Position numbers and translations under genes: made by a program. Under the pieces are notes generated by a model that made no database searches, was not told where the DNA came from, and saw nothing but the letters and a program-made list of their open reading frames with translations. 64,000 nt of DNA from Clitopilus passeckerianus (taxonomy: Eukaryota > Basidiomycota > Agaricomycetes > Agaricales > Entolomataceae). Shown here one piece after another: positions 34,857-45,343 of this stretch (position 1 is its first letter; each line of letters starts with the position of its first letter). The DNA lies in contig CALYLX010000098.1 of assembly GCA_944990035.1 (NCBI GenBank), positions 62,001 to 126,000 of the forward strand. The letters are read 5' to 3'.

Positions 34857-35340
34857 TGTTAAGGCAGAGCCTAACAACTTAGGTAATACTGTTTACGCTC
34901 GATGTCTTTGATAAACAAAGACAGAGATTTGTCAGCAGCTGCGGCTGTACTGACAACCTGGTGAGATTGACGAAGCAAGGGACTTAAAGGCGAAGTAGAG
35001 AACTAAGCAGTTAGGTAGATTGCCTAGGTCAAGCTGAGGAGCCTTGACCAAATGGTACAGGTTTATATACCTATCTAGTAGTTCTAAATATAGCACATGC
35101 GCAGCATGCTGAGCAAGTAATGAGTCATGCGCAGCATGATGAGTAAGTACATGAGTCAGTATGACTCAATGCGAGTCAGAAAGAGTCAGATAAGGTATAA
35201 GTCTCTCACGATCGTGAGAGATGCGGAGTAAGCATGGAAAAAGATGAAAAATGCGCAGTGATGCGCAGCATATGTGAGTAATCGTGCATAGGTAAGCGGG
35301 CCGGGTATGTAAGGAGAAACATGTAAGCAAAATCATAACA
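34857..35340 (-). repeat. 3' LTR of the gypsy element
   Basis: Begins TGTTAAGG and ends CATAACA on the plus strand. Contains three TGASTCA sites (35121, 35152, 35162) and a 20-bp perfect palindrome at 35202-35221 centred on ACGATCGT. Confidence 0.95.
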
Positions 35341-35372
35341 TTACCTCTCGCTATCGTTGAAGTCTCCTGACT

Positions 35373-36242
35373 TCAATTCCTTCCTTTACCCCAGAAGTGA
35401 CGGTCTATGCCCTTGTGGTAGCGTTGTGGGCAGCTAACCGGGTAATGGCCTGGGCCACGACGATGGCACAGACGACACACAAAACGAAAGCAATGACACT
35501 GTCGGTGTCTGCCTCCACAAATGTAGCATCTGAACCATCTGGGTGGTGGTGGTCTGTTGGCAAGGTATCCAGTGCGCGGCGCCTTCTGGGACGATATTGT
35601 CGGGGGGGAAGGTTCACCAGCGTTGGTGAGTCGGACTCTGGTGGGCTTTCGAATGCGGAGAGGTATGGCGTTGGAGGGTTTGCCATTGGGGTTGATGTTT
35701 TCCTTGTTGTCGTTCTGTTCTTCTTTGACGAAGGGGTTATGTTTTATTTTTGCGGTGGTGTGTAAATTGGTGACGGGAGGAAATGCTCGTAGGGTTCCGC
35801 AAACTTGACGTGCAGTGAGGATCGTGACTTCCTCTTCTTGACTTTCCTCAGGCCCCCAGGGATTGGAGGCAAGGGTTTCGAAGTCTGTCTCCTCTGGGTT
35901 GTTGAACCAGTTTTGTCGTTCGGGGAAGAATTCGTCGAGGAAAGCTGTTCCTCCAATAGCAAAGAAGAGGTCTGTGAGGGTCTCCTCCGTTTCTCGATCA
36001 ACTTTGTCCAAAAGTTGATCAAGATCGTCAGTGGTTTTCGCAAATTGGTGGCGCAGACGAGCCACTTCGTTGCGAGTTTCGGTTCGTCGGTTTTGGTAAA
36101 GGGTTCCTTGTTCTCCCACAGCGGTGAGAGGGTTGTCGTCGCTGCTCCAGGCAGTATGCGTACGGAGCGCCGTAATAGCGGTATCGGATTTGAAGGTGTT
36201 GCGGATGATGGTGCGGTCGTAGGAAGAGGCATTTTGAGACAT
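35373..36242 (-). CDS. extra ORF after pol, zinc-knuckle protein
   Basis: An intact 289-residue frame between the chromodomain and the 3' LTR, starting about 40 bp after pol ends. The N-terminal third has a coiled-coil-like stretch (VARLRHQF..DDLDQLLDKV). The centre is acidic. The C-terminus is basic with two zinc-knuckle-like clusters: CYICGGRHRQC (CX2CX3HX2C) and CRLCHRRGPGHYPVSC (CX2CX6HX4C). It occupies the env position but shows no signal peptide or membrane segment. It may be a nucleic-acid-binding accessory factor; function unknown. Confidence 0.75.
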   Translation of the reverse strand: MSQNASSYDRTIIRNTFKSDTAITALRTHTAWSSDDNPLTAVGEQGTLYQNRRTETRNEVARLRHQFAKTTDDLDQLLDKVDRETEETLTDLFFAIGGTAFLDEFFPERQNWFNNPEETDFETLASNPWGPEESQEEEVTILTARQVCGTLRAFPPVTNLHTTAKIKHNPFVKEEQNDNKENINPNGKPSNAIPLRIRKPTRVRLTNAGEPSPPTISSQKAPRTGYLANRPPPPRWFRCYICGGRHRQCHCFRFVCRLCHRRGPGHYPVSCPQRYHKGIDRHFWGKGRN

Positions 36243-36280
36243 TGTTATATAGTGGATGTGAGTGGGTTTGCTATGTGGTG

Positions 36281-39200
36281 TCAGGTGAGTTTCTTCCTCT
36301 TTTTATACTCGGTGAGTATTTCCTTGGCGTTCCGCAGTTCCGACTCGGGCATCCATTCGTTGTCCGCTGATGGCCATCCCTTCCATTTTACGAGGTATCT
36401 GTGTCGCCCTTTGCCTTGTTTCTGATGGGCCACAATTGCTTCTATTTCGTATTCTTCTATTCCGTCGATTTCGTCAGGTGGCGGTTTAGAGAAGCTGGGT
36501 CCATGCGCTTTGGTGGAGATGTAACGGGTGAGAAGTGATGCGTGAATCACCGGGTGGATCTTCCATCGTCTTGGCAGGTCGAGTTTATAGGTCAGGTGTC
36601 CTTTACCTCGAGTATCTTGAAGGGTCCTTCTCGTTTGGGTGCTAGTTTCTTGGAGATGTTTCCTTGATTGAGATTTGTGGCTTCTAACCACACCTTTTCT
36701 CCGACTTTGAATGGGGTGAACTGTCGTGTGATCTTCTCTGCCATGCGTTGCGCAGCAAGTGCATGTGCAGCATTTGCTTCATCGCGTGCTAGCAGAAGTT
36801 CCTTGATCCGTTTGTCAACTGCGGGAATTTTGCTAGTGGGAGCAATTGATGGGAGTGCAGGTGGTTCGTATCCCATCATTAGGTAGAATGGGGTTCGTTT
36901 GGTGACAGAGTGTGTTCGGCTGTTGTAGGAGAATTCTAGAGTGGTAATCCATTTGGACCAGGATTCGGGGTTCTGTGCACAGAAGATGCGGAGATAGGCA
37001 TCAATCTCCTGATTGATCCTTTCTGTCGCACCATCGGTTTGTGGGTGGTAGGCGGTGCTCATGTTGAGCTTGATTCCAAGAAGTCGTCCCATTTCTTGGA
37101 AAACTTTAGAGGCGAATTGAGGTCCTCTGTCAGAAATTCCTTTGTCGGGGAGTCCAAAGCGACGGTAAACGTTGTCAATGTAGGCGTTTGCAGTTCCTGT
37201 GGCGTCGATTTTCTTTGTGCAAGGGATGAAAATTGCCCCTTCGTAGCTCCATGGTCGACCACGGCCATAATGCTATCGAAACCATCACTCTCTGGGAGAT
37301 CCGTGTGAAAATCGTACGTCACTAGCGAAAATGGCCTAGTGGTTTCGGATTTGATGGGCATTAATGGTGGAGCGGTGGGGTGGCGATTGATTTTCATTTG
37401 CTGGCACATTGCACAGCCCTGCACAAAGTTCTTGATGAACACTGACATCCCTGGCCACCAGTAGTCCTTCCGGACTTTCTCCAGTGTCCCAAATTGTCCA
37501 GGGTGTCCTGCGCTGGGTAGATCGTGATAACGTTGGACTATCTTCCTTCGGAGGTCTTCGTCATCTGGTACCACGCACTTGTCCTTGTAGTACAAGATGC
37601 CATCGTCAAATTTCCAGTCTTCCAGGTTTGATCGGATTGGTGGGGGTCCGTCTTCTTTGGCGGTGCGAATGGCGTCAACAATCAGTTTGTCATTGACCAT
37701 CTTGTGTACAATTTCGTCCTTTAGTTCAATGTCGATTGAGCGAAGGAAGAGCTTGTCGGGGAGGAGAATGATGTCTTCGTTGTCGGTGTCTTCACCTGGG
37801 ATGTGGTCTGGTCGTCGAGATAGTGCGTCAGATTGTATCATCTTTGCACCAGGGGTGTGTACAAGTTTGATGTTAAACTGGGATAGCATCAAATTCCATC
37901 TTGCTTGTCGTCGGTTCAACTTCCGGGCTTCTCGGAAGTATGTGAGGTTTTGTGATCGGATAGAATCACAACTGAATGTTGGGATCCATGGAAGTAGTGT
38001 CGCCAGGTTTCTAATGCGCGGATAATGCCTAGAAGTTCTCGGTCGTAGATTTCATAGTTCCGTTCTGTTTCCGAGAACGATTTAGATATGAAACCACATG
38101 GGTGCCATGATCCGTTGGCGTCACGTTGTTGTAGGACTGCTCCTGTTGCATGTTTTGAGGCGTCGCTTTCCACCACAAATGGCTTCGTGGGGTCAGGCAT
38201 CAGCAACACAGGCGCTTCCAGGAATTTGTCTTTCAGGGTGGTGAAAGCTTTGTGACATTCATTGGTCCATTCCCACTTCTTGTCTTTCTTGGTGAGTTCG
38301 TTCAGCGGTTTGGCAATTTCCGCATATTTTCCGATGAACCTGCGGTAAAAGTTTCCGAATCCTAGGAATGATCGGACTTCCTTTACTGTAGTTGGCGTAG
38401 GCCAGTCGCGCATCCCTGCAAGTTTGACAGGGTCCATGGAGATCTTGTTTGGTTCAATGATGAACCCAAGGTATTCCACTCTTGTGGTGTCAAATTGGCA
38501 TTTCTCTGCTTTGAGGTAGAGATCGTTGTCTTGTAGTCTTTGTAAGACTCTGCGTGTGCGTTCTCGGTGTTTTTCTGGATCGTTGGAGAAGATGAGGATG
38601 TCGTCCATGTAGATGATGACCCATCCTTCGTCTATCATGTCTCGGAAAAGGTGGTTCATCATTGCTTGGAAGGTACCGGGTGAGTTCATTAGTCCAAAGA
38701 ACATCACCATTGGTTCAAATAACCCTCGGTTGGTCTTGAACGCTGCTTTCCATTGGTCACCATCTTTGATGCGGATGTTGTGATATCCCCATCGAATGTC
38801 GAGTTTGGTGAAGACAGTTGCTCCTTTGAGTTTATCGATGAGTTCGCTAGCCAGCGGTAAGGGGTAAGCGTTAGGTATTGTTCCTTCGTTGAGTCGTCGG
38901 TAATCCTGACATGGTCTCAGGGCTTCCGAGTCTTTCTTTGCAACAAAGAAGAACGGAGATGCTTGTGGGGAGTTGGATTCTCGGATGTATCCTTTGGCTA
39001 GATTTTCCTTGAGAAACTCGTCGAGTTTTTCTTGCTCTAAGGGGCTGAGCGGATAGACCTTGCAGTCTTTTGGCACGAAATCTGTCTTCAGATCTATGGC
39101 GTGATCCCAGGGTCGGCTTGGTGGGAATCGTTCAGATGCTGCTTTCTCAAAGACTTTTCTGTAGTCTTGAAGATAGTCGGGGATGATTTCGTCAAGGGAT

Positions 39201-40015
39201 TTCTTTGGTTCCTTATCTTCTCGTTTATGTTCCAGAGCTTGCGAAATTGATGTTTTCGCACGTATCCACACCTGCTGTGTGTGGTGTCTGGTTGCTGGAT
39301 GGTGTGTTACCACCGTCTGTCGTATTGTGGTAGTTGGCCTGATTGGCCCGTACACAAGGTAATCCTTTGTGTGTTCCTGCGTAAGTGGGGGTTCCTCCTT
39401 GGTGAATATTCCGACTGCCGGTTCGTTCTGGCAGTATGCGATGAGAAAATCTTCATTGATCTCTTCTCCGTCTTCGACTATTCGGAAATAGTCGCTAAGT
39501 CCTTCTGATTTTCCGGGATTCTCTTCGGAACAATCAGGTGCTGGGGTAGGTGGCGTGTTTTCCTCTAGTAGTTGTTCTCGGATGGCTCTCATCCGCTTGA
39601 TGTCTACTGCTCGCATCAATGTTTGCGACAGTCGTTGGGTAATGCGTGATTCGTCGATTTCGAGTGTGCCGTCGCTCCACGATATGATTGGATCTACCCG
39701 TTTTAGCCAGGGTAATCCAAAAATCAGGTGGTCTTTCCCGAGTCCAGTGACAAAACATCTTTCCTTGATGATGGCTGTCCCTATCTTGGCAATAACCCAG
39801 GTAAAGTGGGTAATAGTTCCTTGTTTGTTCAGGGTGCCATCAACGTTTCGTGCTGTAATCGGTTGTCGGAGTGGGAGTAGCGGGAGGTGATGTGTCTTGG
39901 CAAAGACGGAGTCGATAAATGACCCTTGCGCTCCAGAGTCAATGAGAGCTTTTGTGCCGGCGATTGTTGTATTTCCATCTAGGGGTCTTGTAGAGAGATT
40001 GGGATACGCATAGAT
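36281..40015 (-). CDS. gypsy pol: PR-RT-RNase H-IN-chromodomain (frameshifted)
   Basis: Protease motif ALIDSGAQGSFID near 39.95 kb. Reverse transcriptase has FTKLDIRWGYHNIRI and IIYMDDILIFS. RNase H has FVVESDASKHATGAVLQQ. Integrase has the zinc-binding H..H..CAMC region (37.4 kb), the DDE residues (VTYDFHTDLP, SDRGPQFASK, HPQTDGATERINQ) and a GPF module. The C-terminal chromodomain (RYLVKWKGWPSADNEWMPE, about 36.3-36.45 kb) defines a chromovirus. Three single-base frame changes interrupt it, each in or beside a short homopolymer: about 37948-37951, 37235-37239 and 36600-36604. Known: the chromodomain can direct integration to marked chromatin. Confidence 0.9.
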
Positions 40016-40054
40016 TCAGCATAAAAATCAGTAGCTACAAGTACACTGGAAATA

Positions 40055-41158
40055 TCAATCGGGCGAGGAAGTACTGACGTCGGCTTTGCAGTCTTCCTCT
40101 TTAAAACCCTCAGCCTCTGCTTCGGTGTAGAATTCAGCGGCTTCTTCTTGGGGCATGTCAGCTAGGACTGTTCTGACATATTTGATCAACTCGGCTCCCT
40201 TCTCAGGTTTCTTGTGGAAACGGCTGTCGTTGTTGCTGGGGTAGGTTCTTCCAAAATTCTTCCTTTGAAGACATTGTTGGATCGTGTGACCTTTCTTGGA
40301 GCAATAGTAGCACAAGTTGTTCTTCTTGTGATGTTCTCTTTCCTCCTGGGTGAGGCGGCGTTTGGGTGGATCAGTGGTGAAACGATCAACATCCATAGCC
40401 ATTGGGTCTCGGGCTCCAGTAGGTGTTTTGTAAGCACCTTTGACCATATCAGATGTCTTGATGATACGGGTATGTCCCATGATTGTCTTGGCACGTCGCC
40501 AGTTGTTGTCAAACTGGACGGCTTTCTTGACCCAATCGTCGAATGTGGTAGGAGGGGAATCGGAAAAGAGAATTTTCTCTCGGAGTTTGGGGGTAAGTCC
40601 TTCCATGAAGATCTTGATCTTTGCAGTGTCACCGCTGAGATCAGTTCGTGCAAGAATATTCTTGAAGACGGTGACAAATTCGTCAGCTGTCCCATCCTGT
40701 CGTAAGGCTTTGAGTTGGAGAAGTGCGGCAGCTTTGTCGTCGGTAGGGGAAAAGGCTTCTTTGAATTGGCTGATAAATTCAGCGTAGGTGGCTTTCCTTT
40801 CAGCTGCTGAATATTTATCGTGAAATTCTAATCCCCATGCTGCTGCAGTTCCTTCTTTGAGGAAGGATAGGGCGATGCGAATCTTCTTGTCATCTTCGAG
40901 TTGGTTGAGGTTGTTTAGGATGAGGTAGTCTTCAAGTTCCTGAATGAACTTTCTGGTCTTGGATCGGTCTCCGGAGAACGTTTGGGGTTTGGCTCCAATG
41001 TCCTTCTTGTTGTTGTTGTCTTGTGACATTTCGTAGTCGAAATCGAAGTCGGTCTCTGGTTCAATTGTTTCTGCACTGGGGCGCTCCTCTGGCTCAGCTG
41101 TGGGGCTCTCCTCTAGCTGTTGTTGTACTTGGTGTTCTTCTTCTTCCTCTTCGGGCAA
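40055..41158 (-). CDS. gypsy gag polyprotein
   Basis: A 367-residue frame. An acidic N-terminus is followed by a retrotransposon Gag core (DRSKTRKFIQELEDYL, AAWGLEFHDKYS, FISQFKEAFSPTDDKAAA) and a canonical zinc knuckle CYYCSKKGHTIQQC (CX2CX4HX4C). Forms the virus-like particle and binds the RNA. Its stop is in the same frame as pol, with three TGA codons between the two. Confidence 0.9.
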   Translation of the reverse strand: MPEEEEEEHQVQQQLEESPTAEPEERPSAETIEPETDFDFDYEMSQDNNNKKDIGAKPQTFSGDRSKTRKFIQELEDYLILNNLNQLEDDKKIRIALSFLKEGTAAAWGLEFHDKYSAAERKATYAEFISQFKEAFSPTDDKAAALLQLKALRQDGTADEFVTVFKNILARTDLSGDTAKIKIFMEGLTPKLREKILFSDSPPTTFDDWVKKAVQFDNNWRRAKTIMGHTRIIKTSDMVKGAYKTPTGARDPMAMDVDRFTTDPPKRRLTQEEREHHKKNNLCYYCSKKGHTIQQCLQRKNFGRTYPSNNDSRFHKKPEKGAELIKYVRTVLADMPQEEAAEFYTEAEAEGFKEEDCKADVSTSSPD

Positions 41159-41627
41159 GACAGAAGCGCTGGTAGACGGGACTAGTGATGGGTTCCTGGA
41201 TATTGCTGTGGGTAATGGTGCGAAGCGTCGCTGTTCCTCCTCGTCTACTTCAATGTCGTGTTCTCGTTGAGCTCGGACAATAGCAGGGGTCTTATGAGGT
41301 CGTTCAGGGGTAGGGAAGTCTAGAGCGTGGAAGTGTCTGTTTTCAACGGCAACGGTGGTGAATGTGAATTTGCCAAGGGAGAGAGAGGCGTAGCACCAGC
41401 GGTTATTGTTGTGATTAAAACCGCAGTAGCTTCCGTTGGTGAACTTGTAGACGTTGTTGGTTCCTTCTACTAGAGTGGTATTTCGTGGCGGGTGGTCTGC
41501 CCTGTGTACGACCGTGGTGACTGAGTGGTAGCCGCAACGGCAATCGGCCTGTTGCGTGCTTCTGCTGTGTTGTCGTGGGGTGGGCCTGCGCTAACAATGA
41601 GCGGGCCTTCTGATCAGCTTGACCTTT

Positions 41628-42112
41628 TGTTAAGGCAGAGCCTAACAACTTAGGTAATACTGTTTACGCTCGATGTCTTTGATAAACAAAGACAGAGATT
41701 TGTCAGCAGCTGCGGCTGTACTGACAACCTGGTGAGATTGACGAAGCAAGGGACTTAAAGGCGAAGTAGAGAACTAAGCAGTTAGGTAGATTGCCTAGGT
41801 CAAGCTGAGGAGCCTTGACCAAATGGTACAGGTTTATATACCTATCTAGTAGTTCTAAATATAGCACATGCGCAGCATGCTGAGCAAGTAATGAGTCATG
41901 CGCAGCATGATGAGTAAGTACATGAGTCAGTATGACTCAATGCGAGTCAGAAAGAGTCAGATAAGGTATAAGTCTCTCACGATCGTGAGAGATGCGGAGT
42001 AAGCATGGAAAAAGATGAAAAATGCGCAGTGATGCGCAGCATATGTGAGTAATCGTGCATAGGTAAGCGGGCCGGGGTATGTAAGGAGAAACATGTAAGC
42101 AAAATCATAACA
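41628..42112 (-). repeat. 5' LTR of the gypsy element
   Basis: 485 bp, matching 34857-35340 except for one additional G near 42075. Promoter LTR of the minus-strand element. Confidence 0.95.
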
Positions 42113-45100
42113 CCTCCCACCTCCTCCATTTTATCAGTCTCCCCGCTGGTGTCCATAGTCGGTTATGCGTTCGTTTTTTCTCGAGGGCGATCATTGTGTC
42201 CATCTGTTAGGGGAGGATATTAGTACGAGCTCTTCGTCAAGGGGAGGAAGGAGGAAGAGAAAAGGAAGGAGGAGGGAGGGGGAGAGGAGGGAGGAGGGAG
42301 GGAAGGAAGGAAGGTAGGGGAAGAAGAGGACAAAAACCGAACTCACCATCTCACCAACAACCTCAGCCAACTGTATCAAATGATACTGATACACAAAACA
42401 ATCATAATGAAACAGGTACCGGTGGGCGGGCGTCTTCATCGTCTCTTCCTCCTCCTCGTCTTCCTCCTCTTTGTCTTTCCCATCCACTCCCTCTTTCTTT
42501 TCGTTCCCCTCCGCCTCGCCGTCATAGTTGCGACGAGAGCGTCTTCGTAATCGTCGCATCCTCCTCTCAAACGTCCCCCTCCACGGTTCCAACACCTTGA
42601 ACCTCTCATCCCCTCGAAACCTCCCCAACACCCCCTCCAACACCTCCCTCCCTCTTTCGTGTGCTTCCCTCTCCCTCTCCCACTCCTTCCTAACCTTCCT
42701 CGGGTTAAGGATGTACCGAATACGCCCGTGTCGGGCTGTGTCGAGCCACATTTGGAGTGCGAGGAGGGAGGTGTGTAGGGTGGTGAGGAGGGGTGCGCAG
42801 CTACGAGGGAAAGTGAGAAGTTAGATGGTTGGGTTAAGACGAAGGAATGAATGAAAGATGAGAACGAGAGAGATAGCCATAAAATATGGTATAAAACGGG
42901 AGGATAAGACGCCTATGATTCGGAGAGACCAAATCGGGGAGGGAGACACGAGCTAGAACGTCCGAGTCTTGGAGGACCCGAACGCACGCTTAGAGTCCCA
43001 ACCTAGCTTCTCCGCATGCGTATCCGTATCTCTTCATCCGACCTCGTGCTCCCACATATTCTTATTCATATTAGCGACTCGGAGGGAGAAAAAAGGATCC
43101 TCCCAACCCGCAGACAATCAACCATATGAAGAATACCAACTCACCTCTCCCCAACCAACCCCCTCCCCACCTCAACCCACCTCCCCGCCTCCGGATCCCT
43201 AAACCTCTCCAGCTCCAGGTTCATATATTTCTGGCTTTCGAATACACCCACCATCGGCTCTTCGAAGCTAGGACGGGGTTCAGTCAGTTAGTGGTTGCGT
43301 TGTTGTATGAATCGAAGGAGGGAGAGAAGATGGAGGATAGGAGAAGCGGAAGAAAAAGAAAAAAGAACTCACCGTTCCCTCCGCTTCCCAACCCCCCTCA
43401 ACGCCTCACTCAACACATGATGATGGTGATGTCTCCAATAATGGTGTGTATGCGTGTGTCCTCCACCTCCATGCTCGTGGACATGTTTCCCATGAGGAGG
43501 TGTGCGAGTGGTTGGAGAAGAGAGGATCGAGTCGGTTCTTTGGTCAAAGAGGTGGGGACGTGGTGTTCCTGGAGTTTTTGGTGTCGCGGCTCCGCTGGCT
43601 GGACGTTCGGGGCTGGCCATCCTTGATCCAATCCGGCTTTGCACCCCACTTTCTTGCCTCGAAATAGCTCTGCTCATAACTCCCGGAGTTCCGAGTCCAC
43701 CCGTGCCATCCCTACCCGCCCCCTGCCATCCTTCAACCAATTCAAAGTACACATTCAACCCATTCGTCCTATTCACCATCCGTCGTGCTAGATCCTGAAA
43801 AGGCTTATAGTCAGACGGACTATAGCGGGAGAACAGAAAGTCGGATGTGAGGAGGTGTGTTGAGGATGAGAGCGGGAGGAGGAGAGATTCAGCCTACAAA
43901 CAGACAATTTAGCATACATGCATGGGTCGAAACGGATGTTTGGTTGCTTACTTTGGAGGTTAAGGACGCGATGGATTTGATTTTGATCGAAAATGTCTCT
44001 TCCTTGTCTTTATCCTCCTTCTCCCCATCTTCCTTCTTCTGGTCATCATCCCTCTCCCCACCCCCCAAAACCCCCCGATTCCCCTCAACGACCTCCCCAA
44101 CCAACGCCACCACCTCACCCAACCTTCCAGTAAACACCGCACTCCCCGAGCTGGGGAATATCAGCAGCGACCCCACCAACGATATGGCGCTGTGTAAGGC
44201 CAGGGGCACGAGCACGGTCTTTCCGAGGAGGTAGAAGGGGGTTGGGAAGAGGGCGGCGGTGGTGGTGCATATATCTATTCACGAAAGGATGAGTAAGAGT
44301 ATAGGAGGGAGGAAGAGGGAAGAGGGAATGGAAAACTCACCCAAACATATAATCGCAAACACACACGCAAAAAGAAACGGCCCCGGCCCCTGCACCGCCC
44401 TCACGTACAACCACACCATCGTCCCCACCGCCAACCAAACCAACATTACACCACTGCTTTTCCATTCTATCCACTCTCCCCTTATCGCTTCTTCGAATAA
44501 TCTCGGCGAGGAAGTGTCGCGTGCGTAGGGAGGTAAGGAGGATAAGGGGTATGTGGTGCGAGCGAGAGAGGCAAGAAACATGCCGAGGCATGACCAGGCC
44601 CAGGAGAGGGTGGAGAAGAGGAGGATGAGGGTTTCGCGTTCGAGGACGGAGATGAACAGGTCCGAGGGCGGGGAGAGAATTGAGGCGATTAGGATTAGGA
44701 AGGCTGCCTGTGATGTCGTCATTCAGTTGAATTGAATAGGTGGACGAGATGAGAGAGTTAAGAGAGTTAGAACAGTTTGACGAGATTGAACAACCTCGAA
44801 TCTCACCTGCCCCATAACCCTTTGCACACTCGGAATGATGAACAACAACGCGCTAACCCACGCAACCACCGCACACCGTATCACAGGCTTCATCTTTGAC
44901 CACGTCCAGTTGTCTGGGATCCATTGTAGGCTGGGTGGGAGCGTCCACTGCAAGCGTGGAGTGGTTTTCTTGTCGGAAGGATCTTTCAAATTCGTCTTCT
45001 TCGCCTGGTCTTCTTTGGAGTGAGAGGCAAAGGAAGAGATCTTCCCAGCTTCAACGTCCGCGGAGGGAGGAGGCGAGACGAGGTCGACGTGCAGGTCTTT

Positions 45101-45343
45101 TGGGCGGGTGTTTCTTCCTCTGCCTCCCGGCCTACTTCTTCCTCCTGCGTTCTCGTTCCCATTCGTCAAAGCTCCACCATTCGTTGTCTCCTTGATAGTC
45201 GGCGTGATTGTAGTCGCAATTGGTGGTGGTGTAGAGCGTGAAGAGGAAGCAGTTGAAGAAGCAGAACTCTCCGTCGTATCCGTCTCCACCATCTCACTCT
45301 CACTCTCGTCCATATTCATCTTCGTTCCTTGTGGTTCGTCCAT
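42113..45343 (-). pseudogene. BRE4/aromatic-acid-exporter-like gene, 5' half
   Basis: Starts MDEPQGTKMNM at 45343 with an acidic, Ser-rich cytosolic N-terminus. Membrane segments follow: KPVIRCAVVAWVSALLFIIP, AAFLILIASILSPPSDLFIS, LLFSTLSWAWSCLGMFLASL and further helices near 44.2-44.4 kb. A long loop holds acidic and His-rich runs, then the family signature LEKKRTHNRLWTPAGRL just before the break. First junction: exon 45343-44807 to 44707 (VMGQ|AAFL). Known: members have an N-terminal six-helix region plus DUF2421 and are regarded as exporters. The gypsy insertion in an exon should abolish the full-length protein; a truncated N-terminal product is possible. Confidence 0.8.

Larger units (their letters stand above)
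34857..42112 (-). mobile_element. Ty3/gypsy chromovirus, full length, 7256 bp
   Basis: Two LTRs of 484 and 485 bp are identical apart from one G in a homopolymer, and the element is flanked by a 5-bp duplication CCTCC (34852-34856 and 42113-42117). Coding order on the minus strand is gag, protease, reverse transcriptase, RNase H, integrase, chromodomain, then an extra ORF. The near-identical LTRs imply a recent insertion. It lies inside an exon of the BRE4-like gene, in the same orientation. No TGG-type primer binding site is obvious next to the 5' LTR. Confidence 0.95.

Noticed and set aside
35373..36242. Extra gypsy ORF as an envelope gene
   Set aside because: No signal peptide, membrane helix or fusion-type segment; the Cys/His clusters look nucleic-acid binding.
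42238..42320. Purine-rich GGAGGGAGG tract as a regulatory or satellite repeat
   Set aside because: Lies in a putative intron of the BRE4-like gene; simple low complexity with no unit structure.
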